The position numbers and the translations under genes are program-made. This document shows, one piece after another, positions 9,109 to 18,056 of a stretch of 37,770 nucleotides of DNA. The stretch covers positions 1 to 37,770 of the forward strand of contig CARUPR010000005.1 in assembly GCA_949077035.1 (NCBI GenBank), given 5' to 3'. This DNA is from an uncultured Eubacteriales bacterium (GTDB lineage: Bacteria > Bacillota > Clostridia > Christensenellales > UBA1242). Position 1 is the stretch's first letter, and each line of letters begins with the position of its first letter. The notes beneath the pieces were generated by a model. That model saw only the letters and a program-made list of their open reading frames with translations. It searched no databases and was not told the DNA's origin.

Positions 9109-9137
9109 AAGAGTTGAAATATTCAACTCTTTTTTTT
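9109..9137 (+). terminator. Rho-independent terminator of the rplU operon
   Basis: AAGAGTTGAA pairs with TTCAACTCTT (loop of three bases), followed by T residues. Confidence 0.93.
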
Positions 9138-9260
9138 CGCAAGATATATAGAAACAAAGCGAGTGTTTTTTTTAGGCAGCAAGAGGGAAAATATAGTTTT
9201 TTATATTTAAAAAAATATAATAAAAATTTTGTGATTTTGACATTATTTTCAATATATAAT

Positions 9261-9288
9261 TTGTTTTTGACTTGATTTATTGTATAAT
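9261..9288 (+). promoter_or_regulatory. Promoter, probably leaderless, for the glycosylase gene
   Basis: TTGTTT (9261-9266), a 16-base spacer and TATAAT (9283-9288). The ATG follows after six bases and there is no SD, the same geometry as at 2272-2306. Confidence 0.65.
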
Positions 9289-9294
9289 AGAATT

Positions 9295-10122
9295 ATGAAA
9301 TACAAAATAGAAAAAGAGCAAATAAAAGTTTTTTGCAAAGATGAGTTTAATCCAGAACATATTTTAGAATGTGGTCAGGTTTTTTGTTTTAAAAAAGATG
9401 GTGACATTTATAAAGTTTTTCCTGGCTGCAATTATGCTGAAATTTCTGAAAAAGAAGATTATTATCTGATAAAAACCAAAAATATTGACTATTTCATCGA
9501 TTTTTTTGATTTAAATGGTGATTATAATAAAATTAAGTCCGACCTATCTAAATTTGACATATTAAAAAAACCTATCGAGTTTGGATATGGAATTAGAATT
9601 TTAAATCAAGATTTGTTTGAAACAATGATATCTTTTATTATTTCTGCAAATAATAATATCAAGCGAATAAAGCTTATTTTAAACAATATTCGCAAGAATT
9701 TGGGAGAAAAGGTGGAAGAAGATATTTATTCTTTTCCAAGTTATGAAAGTTTATTAAAATGCGATGAGCAGTTTTTTAAAGAAATGGGTGCGGGTTATCG
9801 CGCAAGTTATCTTTATAAAGTTTTAAGGCAAATTACACCAGAAAAACTTGAAAATTTTAAATCACTTGAGTTGAATGAATTGAGGACTCAGCTTATTTCT
9901 TTGACAGGAATTGGTCCAAAGGTGGCAGATTGTCTGTTGTTGTTTGGGTATCATAAAGGCAAAGTTTTTCCTGTTGATACATGGATTGCTCAGATGTATA
10001 ACAGTTATTATCAGCCATTAAGCAACAGAGAAACAATAAGGAATAATCTTGTTGAAGAATTTGGAGAGCTGTCGGGGTTTGCTCAGCAATATCTATTTTA
10101 TTTTCAACGTTCTTCCTACTAA
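9295..10122 (+). CDS. ogg: 8-oxoguanine DNA glycosylase, OGG1 type
   Basis: 275 residues counting from ATG 9295 (MKYKIEKEQI). An OGG-like bifunctional glycosylase/lyase that removes oxidised guanine. The N-terminal domain has LECGQVFCF (about residues 24-32). A helical domain with IISANNNIKRI follows, and then the helix-hairpin-helix LTGIGPKVADCLLL with the predicted Schiff-base Lys209 and, in VFPVDTW, the catalytic Asp228. Length is close to the archaeal and clostridial members. The upstream in-frame start at 9280 would fall inside the -10 box and is rejected. The gene appears monocistronic. Confidence 0.93.
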   Translation: MKYKIEKEQIKVFCKDEFNPEHILECGQVFCFKKDGDIYKVFPGCNYAEISEKEDYYLIKTKNIDYFIDFFDLNGDYNKIKSDLSKFDILKKPIEFGYGIRILNQDLFETMISFIISANNNIKRIKLILNNIRKNLGEKVEEDIYSFPSYESLLKCDEQFFKEMGAGYRASYLYKVLRQITPEKLENFKSLELNELRTQLISLTGIGPKVADCLLLFGYHKGKVFPVDTWIAQMYNSYYQPLSNRETIRNNLVEEFGELSGFAQQYLFYFQRSSY

Positions 10123-10161
10123 AATAAAATCTAATTTGCTGATTTTTGCAGATAAATAGTA

Positions 10162-10190
10162 TTTACAATTAAAAAAAAGTATGATATAAT
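10162..10190 (+). promoter_or_regulatory. Sigma-A promoter of the floA operon
   Basis: TTTACA (10162-10167) and TATAAT (10185-10190) with a 17-base spacer, about 75 bases before floA. Confidence 0.8.
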
Positions 10191-10267
10191 TGTATAAATG
10201 AGAGATTTAAAAGAAATTTTTGCTGTAAAAGGTATTTATAGTTGAAATTTTAAAAAAGGAGGCTTAA

Positions 10268-11308
10268 ATGTCTATTTCTACTTTATTAAAGTTTGGGACT
10301 ACTGAGATTGTTCTTGTTTCAGTTTTTGGGGCGATATTTTTGGGGTTGTTTACCTACATTTGTTTTGTTCCACTAAAAAACTATTTTACAGCTTTATTTT
10401 CAGGGGCTTATATACCTTCATTTAAGCTGATTAGTATCAAAAATCGCAAATTGGTTGTTTCAAACATTGTAAACAGCTATGTTATGGCAAAAAAATCAAA
10501 ATTAAATATTTCACTTAAAGAGATTGAAAGTCTTTCTTTATCGGGTGGAGATGTTGTTGCGGTGCTTACAGCGCTTAACCTTGCCAAAAATTCGGGAATC
10601 AATTTGAGTTTTGAAAGGGCAAGTGCAATCGAGCTTGCTTCTCAAGATGTATTGCAAAATGTAAAAGATAGTATTTCTTCAAAGGTAATCAATGTAGACA
10701 ACATACGTGCTTTTACACAAGATGGAATTGAAATTATTGTAGAATTGAAATTGTCTATTAAGCTTTGCCTTGAAAGATTTATTAATGGTCTTGGTATTGA
10801 AGATTTGAAAAGCACAGCAAGTGCTTGGATGCTTGAAAATATTTCAAAAACAAAAGACCATAAAATTATTTTGAAAGAACCAAATAAAGCATTGCTTTCA
10901 AATCTTGACCTGCGTGTTTTAACTCAAAAATCTATGTTTAATGTTTTGGATGTAAATATTTCTAATGTTGAAATTGGTCGAAATTTAAATGCAGAGAAAG
11001 AACTTCAGTCTGCAGAGAAAGAAAAAGTTTATGCAAGCATTGAAGCTGAAAGACGTAAAAATGCTGAAGAAATAAAAGAAATTAGAATGAGAGCTAAGAC
11101 AGAGGAAATGAAGTCGACAGTTCTTGAAGCTGAAGCTGATGTGCCTCGTGCGATTTCTCAGGCGATAAGAGAGGGAAGATTCTCTGTTATGGATTATTAT
11201 AAGCTTATGAACTTGCAAGCTGATACTGCCATGAGAAGAGCCATCATAAACAACAATAACAACACTTCAGATGACGATGATGATGACGATGAAGGAGATT
11301 TCTTCTAA
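10268..11308 (+). CDS. floA: Flotillin-like protein FloA
   Basis: 346 residues, aligning by eye along its length with Bacillus FloA (YqfA): an N-terminal TM hairpin (about residues 12-45); the SPFH core with LSLSGGDVVAVLTALNLAK, SFERASAIELASQDVL and RAFTQDGIEI; then a long Glu/Lys/Arg coiled coil (AEKEKVYASIEAERRKNAEEIKE) ending in SVMDYYKLMNLQADTAMR. FloA organises functional membrane microdomains. Unusual is an Asn run followed by an Asp run at the C-terminus. The SD AAAGGAGG is strong. The stop overlaps the next start (TAATG), so the following gene is coupled. Confidence 0.95.
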   Translation: MSISTLLKFGTTEIVLVSVFGAIFLGLFTYICFVPLKNYFTALFSGAYIPSFKLISIKNRKLVVSNIVNSYVMAKKSKLNISLKEIESLSLSGGDVVAVLTALNLAKNSGINLSFERASAIELASQDVLQNVKDSISSKVINVDNIRAFTQDGIEIIVELKLSIKLCLERFINGLGIEDLKSTASAWMLENISKTKDHKIILKEPNKALLSNLDLRVLTQKSMFNVLDVNISNVEIGRNLNAEKELQSAEKEKVYASIEAERRKNAEEIKEIRMRAKTEEMKSTVLEAEADVPRAISQAIREGRFSVMDYYKLMNLQADTAMRRAIINNNNNTSDDDDDDDEGDFF

Positions 11309-11856
11309 TGAATTTTAAAATTTTAATCATTATTGGTGTTGCTGTTTTATTTGTAATTATATCTTTTATACTTTTTTTGACATTATCAAACAAACGCAAA
11401 TCAAAACAATTGCAAGAAAACCTGAAAAAATATAAACAAGAAAACAAGGATGAGGTTGATAATTCAATTTCAATTTCTAAAGATGATGTTGGAATAAATT
11501 TGTCTGAAGAAGAAATCATGAATGATTTGTCATTTGATGAATCTAAAACTGAGGAAGAAGACCTTGATGATATAGATGACCTTGATTTTAATATCGAAGA
11601 TTTTATGCCAAATTTTGATGTAAATTCTAAGAATAAAGCAAAAACTAGCAATAGTCCTTTAAATAGCGGTGGATATTCACCGAATAAAAAAGCGGCGCAA
11701 AATCGTGATGATGATTTTGAAAAATTCTTAGATGAACATTCTTTTACAAGAAGAGTGCTTGATAAATCATTGTTATCTCAAATACAAAAATTACCACCTG
11801 AAATTAAAGCGGTAATCATGAGCAATGTTTTTGATAAATTCAATGATGATAAGTAA
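11308..11856 (+). CDS. Single-pass membrane protein of unknown function, coupled to floA
   Basis: 182 residues: an N-terminal TM helix (about residues 4-26), a basic stop-transfer patch, a highly acidic low-complexity middle (EEEDLDDIDDLDFNIEDF) and a small C-terminal conserved-looking part, DKSLLSQIQKLPPEIKAVIMSNVFDKF. It shares one base with the floA stop, implying co-translation. The place resembles that of NfeD-type partners of flotillins, but the sequence shows no NfeD OB fold. Function unknown. Confidence 0.8.
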   Translation: MNFKILIIIGVAVLFVIISFILFLTLSNKRKSKQLQENLKKYKQENKDEVDNSISISKDDVGINLSEEEIMNDLSFDESKTEEEDLDDIDDLDFNIEDFMPNFDVNSKNKAKTSNSPLNSGGYSPNKKAAQNRDDDFEKFLDEHSFTRRVLDKSLLSQIQKLPPEIKAVIMSNVFDKFNDDK

Positions 11857-11951
11857 AAATAAGCATATAATAAATTTGAAGATTTTTATATATTTAATAA
11901 TTTAATATTTTAATTTAAACACGCATAAACATATTTAAATGGAGGTTGTGC

Positions 11952-12209
11952 GTGTTTAATTTTTTTGACGAACTTAAAAAAAAGTCGACTAATACAGAAA
12001 TTCTTTCAAATTTCAATATAGTGAATATGTCAGGCAGATTGATGTATGTTGAGGGACATCAGGGCTTGACTGTTTTGTCGCCTCAAATGATTGCTTTTAA
12101 AGTCAAGAAAGGCAGATATGTTGTGGAAGGAGAAGATTTGAAATTGTCTGAACTTACCGACAATACCATGCTTATTCAAGGAAAGATTGTTAAGACGGAG
12201 TTGTTTTAA
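11952..12209 (+). CDS. yqfC: Sporulation protein YqfC (YabP family)
   Basis: 85 residues of the YabP/YqfC family: beta-rich, with MSGRLMYVEGHQGLTVLSPQMIAFKVKKGRYVVEGEDLKLSEL and a final MLIQGKIVKTELF. The start is taken as GTG 11952 because GGAGGT ends five bases before it; the TTG at 11946 lies inside the SD. In Bacillus yqfC is sigma-E controlled and precedes yqfD, as here; the two share the TAATG junction. This is one of the main hints at a spore-former-related lineage. Confidence 0.85.
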   Translation: MFNFFDELKKKSTNTEILSNFNIVNMSGRLMYVEGHQGLTVLSPQMIAFKVKKGRYVVEGEDLKLSELTDNTMLIQGKIVKTELF

Positions 12210-13330
12210 TGATTAAAAAGGGCAGAACTTATGTTAAAGTCAAAGGTTTAAATCAAGAACGCACAATAAATAATATCGTCAAAAAAATAAAAATTTATAA
12301 TTACAATCGTCTTGAGCATAATCTTTGTGAATTTGAAGTTGATTTTTCAAAACATAAGCTTTTGACAAAGATGCTTGGTCAGGCAGGTCTTGAAATAACT
12401 GCTATCTCGCATCAAGGTATATCTTCAAATTTTAAGAAATTATTTTGCAGCTATGGAATAATTGCAGCTATTTTGTTTTGCAGTATTTTTTATTGTTTGC
12501 AGTATGCCTTTATTCTAAAAATCAATGTTTTTGGGGTGGATAAAAGGGTATCAAAGGAAATTGAAAGTTTTGTAAATGATAGTTTGAATAGTTGGATTAA
12601 GGTAAAGATAAACACAAAACAGATTGAATTTAATGTAAAATCAAATTTTGAAGAGGTAAGTTCGATAAGTGTTGCGATAATAGGTCAAAGTTTGATAATC
12701 AATGTCAATGAAGCAGTAATTCCTGATGAAATGAAGGAGGGCGAGGCAATTGTAAGCCAATTTGACGGACTTATCACCGATATTAATCTTATACAGGGCA
12801 CTTTAGCTGTCGATGTGGGAGATATTGTTCAAAAAGGCGATATTCTAGTCTATCCTTATATTATTGATGCGGAGGGAGAACAAAGAATAGTCACTCCAAA
12901 GGCTGAAATTTTTGCAGATGTTTGGTTTAGTGGGGTTGAAAATCATTATGAACATTATTTTTCAACAGAAAGAACGGGCAAAAAGTATGTAAAAAGTGAA
13001 ATATATTTAGGAAGTATTCTTCTATATTCCAATAAAAATCAATTGCCTTTTGAAGAATACCAAGCGGAAGAAAGCATCGTTTGTATGACCAAAAACAATA
13101 TTTTGCCTTTATATCGAAAAAAGATTGTTTATTATCAGACTCAAACACGAGAGGTTGAAGAAAGTTTTTCGGAAGTGCAAGATGAAATAATTAAAAAAGC
13201 TCGTAAAAAAGCCTTGATTTTTTTGAGCGAAAATGAGATAATTAAAGAAGAAAATTATACAATAAGAGAAGAGGATGGTTTTCATCAAGTAGAATTTGTG
13301 TTGACTGTCAATAGAAACATAGGAGGATAA
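12209..13330 (+). CDS. yqfD: Sporulation protein YqfD
   Basis: 373 residues, the usual length. It has an N-terminal cytoplasmic domain, one TM helix (about residues 83-105, YGIIAAILFCSIFYCLQYAF) and an extracytoplasmic part with VNEAVIPDEMKEGEAIVSQFDG and PKAEIFADVWFSG, typical of YqfD/SpoIV-like proteins. YqfD is required for efficient sporulation in Bacillus, mechanism not settled. It overlaps yqfC by one base and is followed at once by ybeY. The phoH and yqfF genes that normally lie between yqfD and ybeY are absent here. Confidence 0.9.
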   Translation: MIKKGRTYVKVKGLNQERTINNIVKKIKIYNYNRLEHNLCEFEVDFSKHKLLTKMLGQAGLEITAISHQGISSNFKKLFCSYGIIAAILFCSIFYCLQYAFILKINVFGVDKRVSKEIESFVNDSLNSWIKVKINTKQIEFNVKSNFEEVSSISVAIIGQSLIINVNEAVIPDEMKEGEAIVSQFDGLITDINLIQGTLAVDVGDIVQKGDILVYPYIIDAEGEQRIVTPKAEIFADVWFSGVENHYEHYFSTERTGKKYVKSEIYLGSILLYSNKNQLPFEEYQAEESIVCMTKNNILPLYRKKIVYYQTQTREVEESFSEVQDEIIKKARKKALIFLSENEIIKEENYTIREEDGFHQVEFVLTVNRNIGG

Positions 13331-13807
13331 ATGTATATAAACTTTGAGGGTGTGGGTCATAGATATAGAAAATTGATTGGCAAAATTTACCAAAAGGCTA
13401 TGGAAGTTACAGAAAATAATATAGAAAATACATGGATAACAATATCTTTTGTGAAGAAAGAACGCATACAAGAGCTGAATAATTTATACAGGAAGGTTGA
13501 CAAATGCACTGATGTTTTATCTTTTCCGATGCTTGACATAGTTTATCCCCAGAAGTTGAAGGACTTTATTATTGAAAGTTCTCCAGATGGCTCTTTATAT
13601 ATTGGTGATGTTGTTATTTGTCCTAAAATTGCAAAATTGCAGGCAAAAAGTTTTAAACATAGCAAAAAAAGAGAGATTGGATTTTTGGCATTGCATGGAT
13701 TGTTGCACGTGCTTGGTTATGACCACATTGAGGCTGAAGATGAAAAAGTTATGATGCAGACAAGCAAAAGAATTCTTGATGAACTTGGAGTTAAAAGGAG
13801 CAAATAA
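13331..13807 (+). CDS. ybeY: Endoribonuclease YbeY
   Basis: 158 residues. The zinc-binding signature HGLLHVLGYDH (three His) is intact, preceded by LYRKVDKCTDVLSFP and GDVVICPKIAK, both typical of the family. YbeY acts in 16S rRNA 3'-end maturation and ribosome quality control. It starts at the base after the yqfD stop with the SD AGGAGG and overlaps era by one base (TAATG), so yqfC-yqfD-ybeY-era form one operon. Confidence 0.97.
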   Translation: MYINFEGVGHRYRKLIGKIYQKAMEVTENNIENTWITISFVKKERIQELNNLYRKVDKCTDVLSFPMLDIVYPQKLKDFIIESSPDGSLYIGDVVICPKIAKLQAKSFKHSKKREIGFLALHGLLHVLGYDHIEAEDEKVMMQTSKRILDELGVKRSK

Positions 13808-14643
13808 TGTTTTATTCTGGTTATGTGGCACTTATTGGAAAACCAAATGCAGGCAAAAGTAGTCTTGTAAATGCTCTTGTGGGTGAAAAGGTTGCGATAA
13901 TATCTCGCAAGCCTCAGACAACAAGAGATAATATCTTAGGAATTTACAATAGGGAAGATTGTCAAATTATTTTTGTTGACACACCAGGTGTCCATCATAG
14001 CAAAAATTCACTAGATAGGTCTATGATGAAAAATGTCCGTTCTGCAATTGCCGGTGTGGACCTTGTTTTGTATCTTGTTGATGGAACTACAACAATCGAT
14101 GATGAGGAAAGAGACTATATAAATCATATTTCATCTGATAAACTTGTTGTAAGGACAAAGATAGATATTTCATCTCAAAAGCCTTTTGATAGTGATGTTG
14201 AAGTATCTTCAAAGACAGGTGAAAATCTGGACAAACTTATCGGGCTTATCAAAGGTTATTTAGCTGCCCATGATAAACCTTTTTATATTTATCCACCTGA
14301 TTATTATACCGATAAAAGCATAAAATTTATTATTGCTGAAGAGATTAGAGAAAATGCTTTAAACAATCTTGAAAGAGAGATACCTCATGGTGTTGCGGTG
14401 GAAATCATAAGATTTGATGAAAGAGATGATATTGTTTATATCGATGCAGATATTGTTTGTGAGCAAGAAAGTCATAAAGGCATAATAATTGGTAAAGGCG
14501 GAAGTCTTCTTAAGAAAATAGGAATGAATGTAAGAGCATTTTCAGAGAAATTGCTTGATAAAAAGGTTATGTTAAAATTGTTTGTTAAGGTTGAAAAAGA
14601 CTGGAGAAACAAACCTCAAAAAATAAAAAATCTGGGATATTAA
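13807..14643 (+). CDS. era: GTPase Era
   Basis: 278 residues, somewhat shorter than most Era proteins. The GTPase domain has GKPNAGKSSLVNAL (G1), QTTRDN (G2) and DTPG (G3). The G4 position reads TKID instead of the usual NKID, although the Asp that reads guanine is kept. The C-terminal KH domain has KGIIIGKGGSLLKKIG for 16S rRNA binding. Era assists 30S assembly together with YbeY, its upstream neighbour. The 3' end overlaps the terminator hairpin. Confidence 0.96.
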   Translation: MFYSGYVALIGKPNAGKSSLVNALVGEKVAIISRKPQTTRDNILGIYNREDCQIIFVDTPGVHHSKNSLDRSMMKNVRSAIAGVDLVLYLVDGTTTIDDEERDYINHISSDKLVVRTKIDISSQKPFDSDVEVSSKTGENLDKLIGLIKGYLAAHDKPFYIYPPDYYTDKSIKFIIAEEIRENALNNLEREIPHGVAVEIIRFDERDDIVYIDADIVCEQESHKGIIIGKGGSLLKKIGMNVRAFSEKLLDKKVMLKLFVKVEKDWRNKPQKIKNLGY

Positions 14644-14655
14644 ACCAGATTTTTT
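14625..14655. terminator. Bidirectional terminator between era and murB
   Basis: AAAAAATCTGG pairs with CCAGATTTTTT across the era stop codon. The A and T flanks allow it to serve both convergent genes. Confidence 0.88.
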
Positions 14656-14670
14656 GATTTATAATTTTAT

Positions 14671-15540
14671 TTATTCGATGATTTCCACTTCGCATTTAAG
14701 GTCAACATCAAATTTTTCTTTAACCTTTTGTTGACATAGGTTTATCAGAAATTTTATATCAGAAAATGATGCATGACTTTTATTTATGATGAAATTTGCA
14801 TGAACTGAAGAAATTTCTGCCTCACCAAATTTAAACCCTTTTAGATTACATTCTTCAATTAGCTTTCCTGCAAATTGGAAGGGTGGGTTTTGAAAAACAG
14901 AACCGCAAGATAAACCTTTTGGTTGGGCGATATTTCTTTTTATCATACAATTTGAAAATTGATTTTTAATTTGATAATGTTTTTTCTTTGTAAGATTAAA
15001 TTTAGCTGAAAGAATTATACAATCACTAAGGGCAGTTTTATGATATGAATAATCGATGTTTTCCTTTTTTAAATTTACAACCTTTCCATTTTTAAAAATT
15101 GTTATATATTCAAGATGCTTGAAAATGGAGTTTCCAAATGCAGAAGCGTTGTTTTTTAAAGCGCCTCCTAAGCTTGCAGGAATACCTGCCAATTCTTCAA
15201 ATCCAGATAAGTTGTGTTTATATGTATATTGAAAAATTTTAGGCAAAGGGACAGAGGCTGAAACATAAAGGCTTTCTTTATTGATTTTCATTTGCTGCCT
15301 AAGTCGTTTAAGTGACAAGGCATATATTTTAGCTTTGTCACTTATCAGCATATTGCTTCCATTGCCGATGACAATAAATGGCAACTTATATTCTTTGAGA
15401 AATGTATAGACATTTTTAAGCTGGTTTTCATTTATAGGATAAAAAGCACCACATATTGCCCCATTTGTTTTTATTGTTGTTAAGTTTGATATCAATTCAT
15501 CTTTCACAAACTCTGTGTTTAAAATTAATTTTTTGTTCAT
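14671..15540 (-). CDS. murB: UDP-N-acetylenolpyruvoylglucosamine reductase
   Basis: 289 residues. An FAD enzyme that reduces UDP-GlcNAc-enolpyruvate to UDP-MurNAc in peptidoglycan synthesis. FAD-domain motifs are present: VIGNGSNMLISD, and AGIPASLGGALKNNASAFGNSI, where type IIb enzymes read GIPGSVGGA. The catalytic segment KGLSCGSVFQNPP is followed by LIEECNLKGFKFGEAEISSVHANFI. It is divergent from murC, so the two wall genes are paired. This shows the organism makes peptidoglycan, unlike the classic UGA-Trp Mollicutes. Confidence 0.96.
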   Translation of the reverse strand: MNKKLILNTEFVKDELISNLTTIKTNGAICGAFYPINENQLKNVYTFLKEYKLPFIVIGNGSNMLISDKAKIYALSLKRLRQQMKINKESLYVSASVPLPKIFQYTYKHNLSGFEELAGIPASLGGALKNNASAFGNSIFKHLEYITIFKNGKVVNLKKENIDYSYHKTALSDCIILSAKFNLTKKKHYQIKNQFSNCMIKRNIAQPKGLSCGSVFQNPPFQFAGKLIEECNLKGFKFGEAEISSVHANFIINKSHASFSDIKFLINLCQQKVKEKFDVDLKCEVEIIE

Positions 15541-15563
15541 ACAACAAGATATGATTTTTTAAT

Positions 15564-15591
15564 TTGAATTGTTAAGAAAAATTTTTACAAT
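15564..15591 (+). promoter_or_regulatory. Probable murC promoter
   Basis: TTGAAT (15564-15569) and TACAAT (15586-15591) with a 16-base spacer in the murB-murC divergent gap. A closer TATAAT at 15624-15629 has no matching -35 box. Confidence 0.5.
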
Positions 15592-15632
15592 AATCTAATA
15601 TACTTTTAATTGAATTTATCATATATAATATT

Positions 15633-17000
15633 ATGCTTTCAGACTTTAAATCATTTTATATAATAGGCATTGGCGGAATAAGTATGTCCGCAATCGCCAA
15701 AATTTTAAAAAAAGAAAATTTTATTATCTATGGCTCTGACATTGTCAATTCGGAAATTATAGAAAATCTTAAGAAAGAGAATATCGAAGTTGTGATAGGT
15801 CAGGCACCAGAGTTTGTTGAGAAATGTGATGCAGTGATAGTTACGGGAGCTATTAGTGACGATAATAGCGATGTTTTGCTTGCTAAATCAAAAAATAAAC
15901 CTATTTTTAACAGGGCTGAAATATTAGGGGAAATCACAAAAAAATATAAGCTTATTTCTGTCGCGGGCAGTCATGGAAAAACCACAACAACTGGGATGAT
16001 TGCCTCTATTTTGCTTTATGCCGGAATTGACCCTACCATTCATATTGGTGGTATTTTAAATAATATTGAATCCAATTTATATATAGGAAAAAGCGATGTT
16101 TTTTTGACAGAGGCCTGTGAATATAAAGACAGCTTTTTATCACTTAAAAATGATATTTCTATAGTTTTGAATATTCAAGAAGACCATCTTGATTATTTTC
16201 AGACATTGGATAATATTTTCAAATCATTCAATAAATATATACAAAATACCTCTAAAAATGGTGTGATTATATATAATTATGATGATTTTGATAGTCGATT
16301 GATTATCCCTGAAAATTCAATTTCATTTGGGTTGAAGGAAGGTGCCATTGTTCAAGCCAGAAATATTGAAGAATATCAACCGGGCAAATATTCATTTGAT
16401 TTATATTTTAAAGAAATAAAACTAGAAAATATAAAATTACCATGCTTTGGCAGACATAATATCTATAATGCTCTTGCAAGTTGTGCCTGTGCTTTGTTTA
16501 TGGGAATTGAAATAGATAAGATAAAAGATGGATTATTTAAGTTTTCTGGGATAAAGCGAAGAAATGAGCTTATATATGATGTTGATGGACATTTAATTAT
16601 TCATGATTATGCACATCATCCCACAGAAATTGAAGCGTCTATCAAGGCTTTAAAAGAGATAACTAAAAGTGGAAAACTGGTTGTCATTTTTCAGCCGCAT
16701 ACTTTTACAAGGACTCAATCTTTGTTTGAGCAATTTGTAAAAGCTTTTGATGAGTGCGATGAGGTTTGGCTTTTGCCAATTTATCCCGCAAGAGAAAAAT
16801 CGATTGAAGGGATAACTTCTTTGATTTTATCAGAAAAAATATGTGAAAATGGCAAAAAAAGCCGATATTTTGATAGTTTTGAATTGTGCAGTCAGGAAAT
16901 TTTGAATAATATTGATAAGGTTGATGTGTTTGCTATACTTGGTGCAGGTGATATTGAAAAGCTGGCTTATAGTTTAAAAGATATTGATAAGAAATTATAG
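15633..17000 (+). CDS. murC: UDP-N-acetylmuramate-L-alanine ligase
   Basis: 455 residues. An ATP-dependent Mur ligase that adds L-Ala to UDP-MurNAc. The N-terminal Rossmann motif is IIGIGGISMSAIAKIL. The P-loop is SVAGSHGKTTTTGM. The central EDHLDYF and the C-terminal IHDYAHHPTEIEASI and FQPHTFTRT are all characteristic. It begins MLSDFKSFYIIGIGG; no SD is visible ahead of ATG 15633. It ends in TAG. Monocistronic, with a terminator after it. Confidence 0.97.
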   Translation: MLSDFKSFYIIGIGGISMSAIAKILKKENFIIYGSDIVNSEIIENLKKENIEVVIGQAPEFVEKCDAVIVTGAISDDNSDVLLAKSKNKPIFNRAEILGEITKKYKLISVAGSHGKTTTTGMIASILLYAGIDPTIHIGGILNNIESNLYIGKSDVFLTEACEYKDSFLSLKNDISIVLNIQEDHLDYFQTLDNIFKSFNKYIQNTSKNGVIIYNYDDFDSRLIIPENSISFGLKEGAIVQARNIEEYQPGKYSFDLYFKEIKLENIKLPCFGRHNIYNALASCACALFMGIEIDKIKDGLFKFSGIKRRNELIYDVDGHLIIHDYAHHPTEIEASIKALKEITKSGKLVVIFQPHTFTRTQSLFEQFVKAFDECDEVWLLPIYPAREKSIEGITSLILSEKICENGKKSRYFDSFELCSQEILNNIDKVDVFAILGAGDIEKLAYSLKDIDKKL

Positions 17001-17048
17001 GTTGCAATTTTTAATGGTTATGCAATTATAAATAATTTATTAAAACTT

Positions 17049-17099
17049 ACGAAAATTTGGATATTTTTTTAAATTTTAACCATATTTTCGTTTTTTTTT
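17049..17099 (+). terminator. Probable terminator of murC
   Basis: ACGAAAAT with TTGG pairs imperfectly with CCATATTTTCGT over a long loop, followed by nine T residues. Confidence 0.65.
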
Positions 17100-17126
17100 G
17101 TGCATTTTAATCAAAAAAAATAGCAA

Positions 17127-17155
17127 TTGACTTATATTAACAGATGTGGTATAAT
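17127..17155 (+). promoter_or_regulatory. Sigma-A promoter
   Basis: TTGACT (17127-17132) and TATAAT (17150-17155) with a 17-base spacer, 25 bases before the start codon of the next gene. Confidence 0.88.
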
Positions 17156-17180
17156 TGAGTTGTTAAACGAGGATAAAGAT

Positions 17181-17753
17181 ATGGACAAGTATATTGAGAA
17201 ACTGGATATAAAAACTTTAGTAGGCAAGAAATTTGGAGTTGACAACAAATTTGAGATTGCTGCTGGAAAACTGGAAGGCGAAAAACTTGCAATTATTATT
17301 ATTGAAAACTATGAAAATTATGACGAAAAACAAAAATTAGCTTTAAAAAATTTAAAATCAGAGCTTAATAATTTAAGTTATGATAATATTTTAAAGATGA
17401 TTGATGATTGCGACAAAAAAGGTTTTTCTTTGCGTTTGATAAAGATAAAAATTGATAATGTATTTCTAAGAAGCAATAATAAAGATATTTGTTCAATAAC
17501 CGCAAAAGGTGATGTAATTCAAGATTTGCTTTGGTTGAGGCAAAAAGAATATAAGATTTTATCAAAGAAAGACATTTATAATGAGCTTTATGATGATAAT
17601 TTTATCAATGATTTGAGAAAGGTTTTCGCTGAAATATTTGGCAAAGATTATAAGCAAGAACTTAAAAATTATTATATAAATTTAGCAAAAACAAATTGTG
17701 AAAACCAAAATTCAAAAATTGCTGATGATGAAAATGATAATAAAGAATTGTAA
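17181..17753 (+). CDS. Cytoplasmic protein of unknown function
   Basis: 190 residues counting from ATG 17181 (MDKYIEKLDIK), chosen over the TTG at 17127, which is the -35 box itself. A CGAGGA SD precedes it. The protein is charged and soluble-looking, with alternating helices and a short beta segment (KLAIIIIENYENY; SLRLIKIKIDNVFLR), and no recognisable motif. It has its own strong promoter and terminator and is the last chromosomal gene before the integrated element. Confidence 0.8.
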   Translation: MDKYIEKLDIKTLVGKKFGVDNKFEIAAGKLEGEKLAIIIIENYENYDEKQKLALKNLKSELNNLSYDNILKMIDDCDKKGFSLRLIKIKIDNVFLRSNNKDICSITAKGDVIQDLLWLRQKEYKILSKKDIYNELYDDNFINDLRKVFAEIFGKDYKQELKNYYINLAKTNCENQNSKIADDENDNKEL

Positions 17754-17813
17754 TTATAAAAAACCTAATTTATTTTTTGAGGTTTTATCGCAAAATTTAA
17801 TTTTAAAACAAAA

Positions 17814-17851
17814 AAAATGATTAAATTATTTAATCATTTTTTCTTTTTTTT
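17814..17851 (+). terminator. Strong terminator at the left junction of the element
   Basis: A perfect 12-bp stem, AAAATGATTAAA with TTTAATCATTTT, a three-base loop, then a T tract. A weaker AAAACCT/AGGTTTT hairpin lies at 17760-17786. Confidence 0.9.
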
Positions 17852-18016
17852 ATTAATCAATTTTTATTTTTTATTATATCTTCTGCCTCTAGTAACTTTT
17901 GAGAGGCAAAATATAATTTAAAATACTAAATATTTTTTATATTATAATGTGTAGAATTTGTTTTGTTTGTTTTGACAAATATTTTTTGTGTTGTCTAATT
18001 AGTTTTAATGAAATTC

Positions 18017-18038
18017 TTTACATTCTCATTTACACTTT
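18017..18038 (+). repeat. Left-end candidate integrase arm sites
   Basis: TTTACATT and TTTACACTTT, 12 bases apart, match the right-end sequence at 29391-29411 apart from a few bases. The gap 17852-18220 otherwise holds only AT-rich DNA, the first 25-bp motif and a hairpin. Confidence 0.4.
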
Positions 18039-18056
18039 TTGTTCAAACATTCTAGT

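Noticed and set aside
10198..10245. A 15-codon ORF (MRDLKEIFAVKGIYS) in the floA leader, starting near the transcription start
   Set aside because: Too short and without further support; under UGA=Trp it would run into floA out of frame.
15624..15629. TATAAT three bases before the murC start, as another leaderless promoter
   Set aside because: No -35 box at a proper distance, and the start codon would lie too close to the -10 box.
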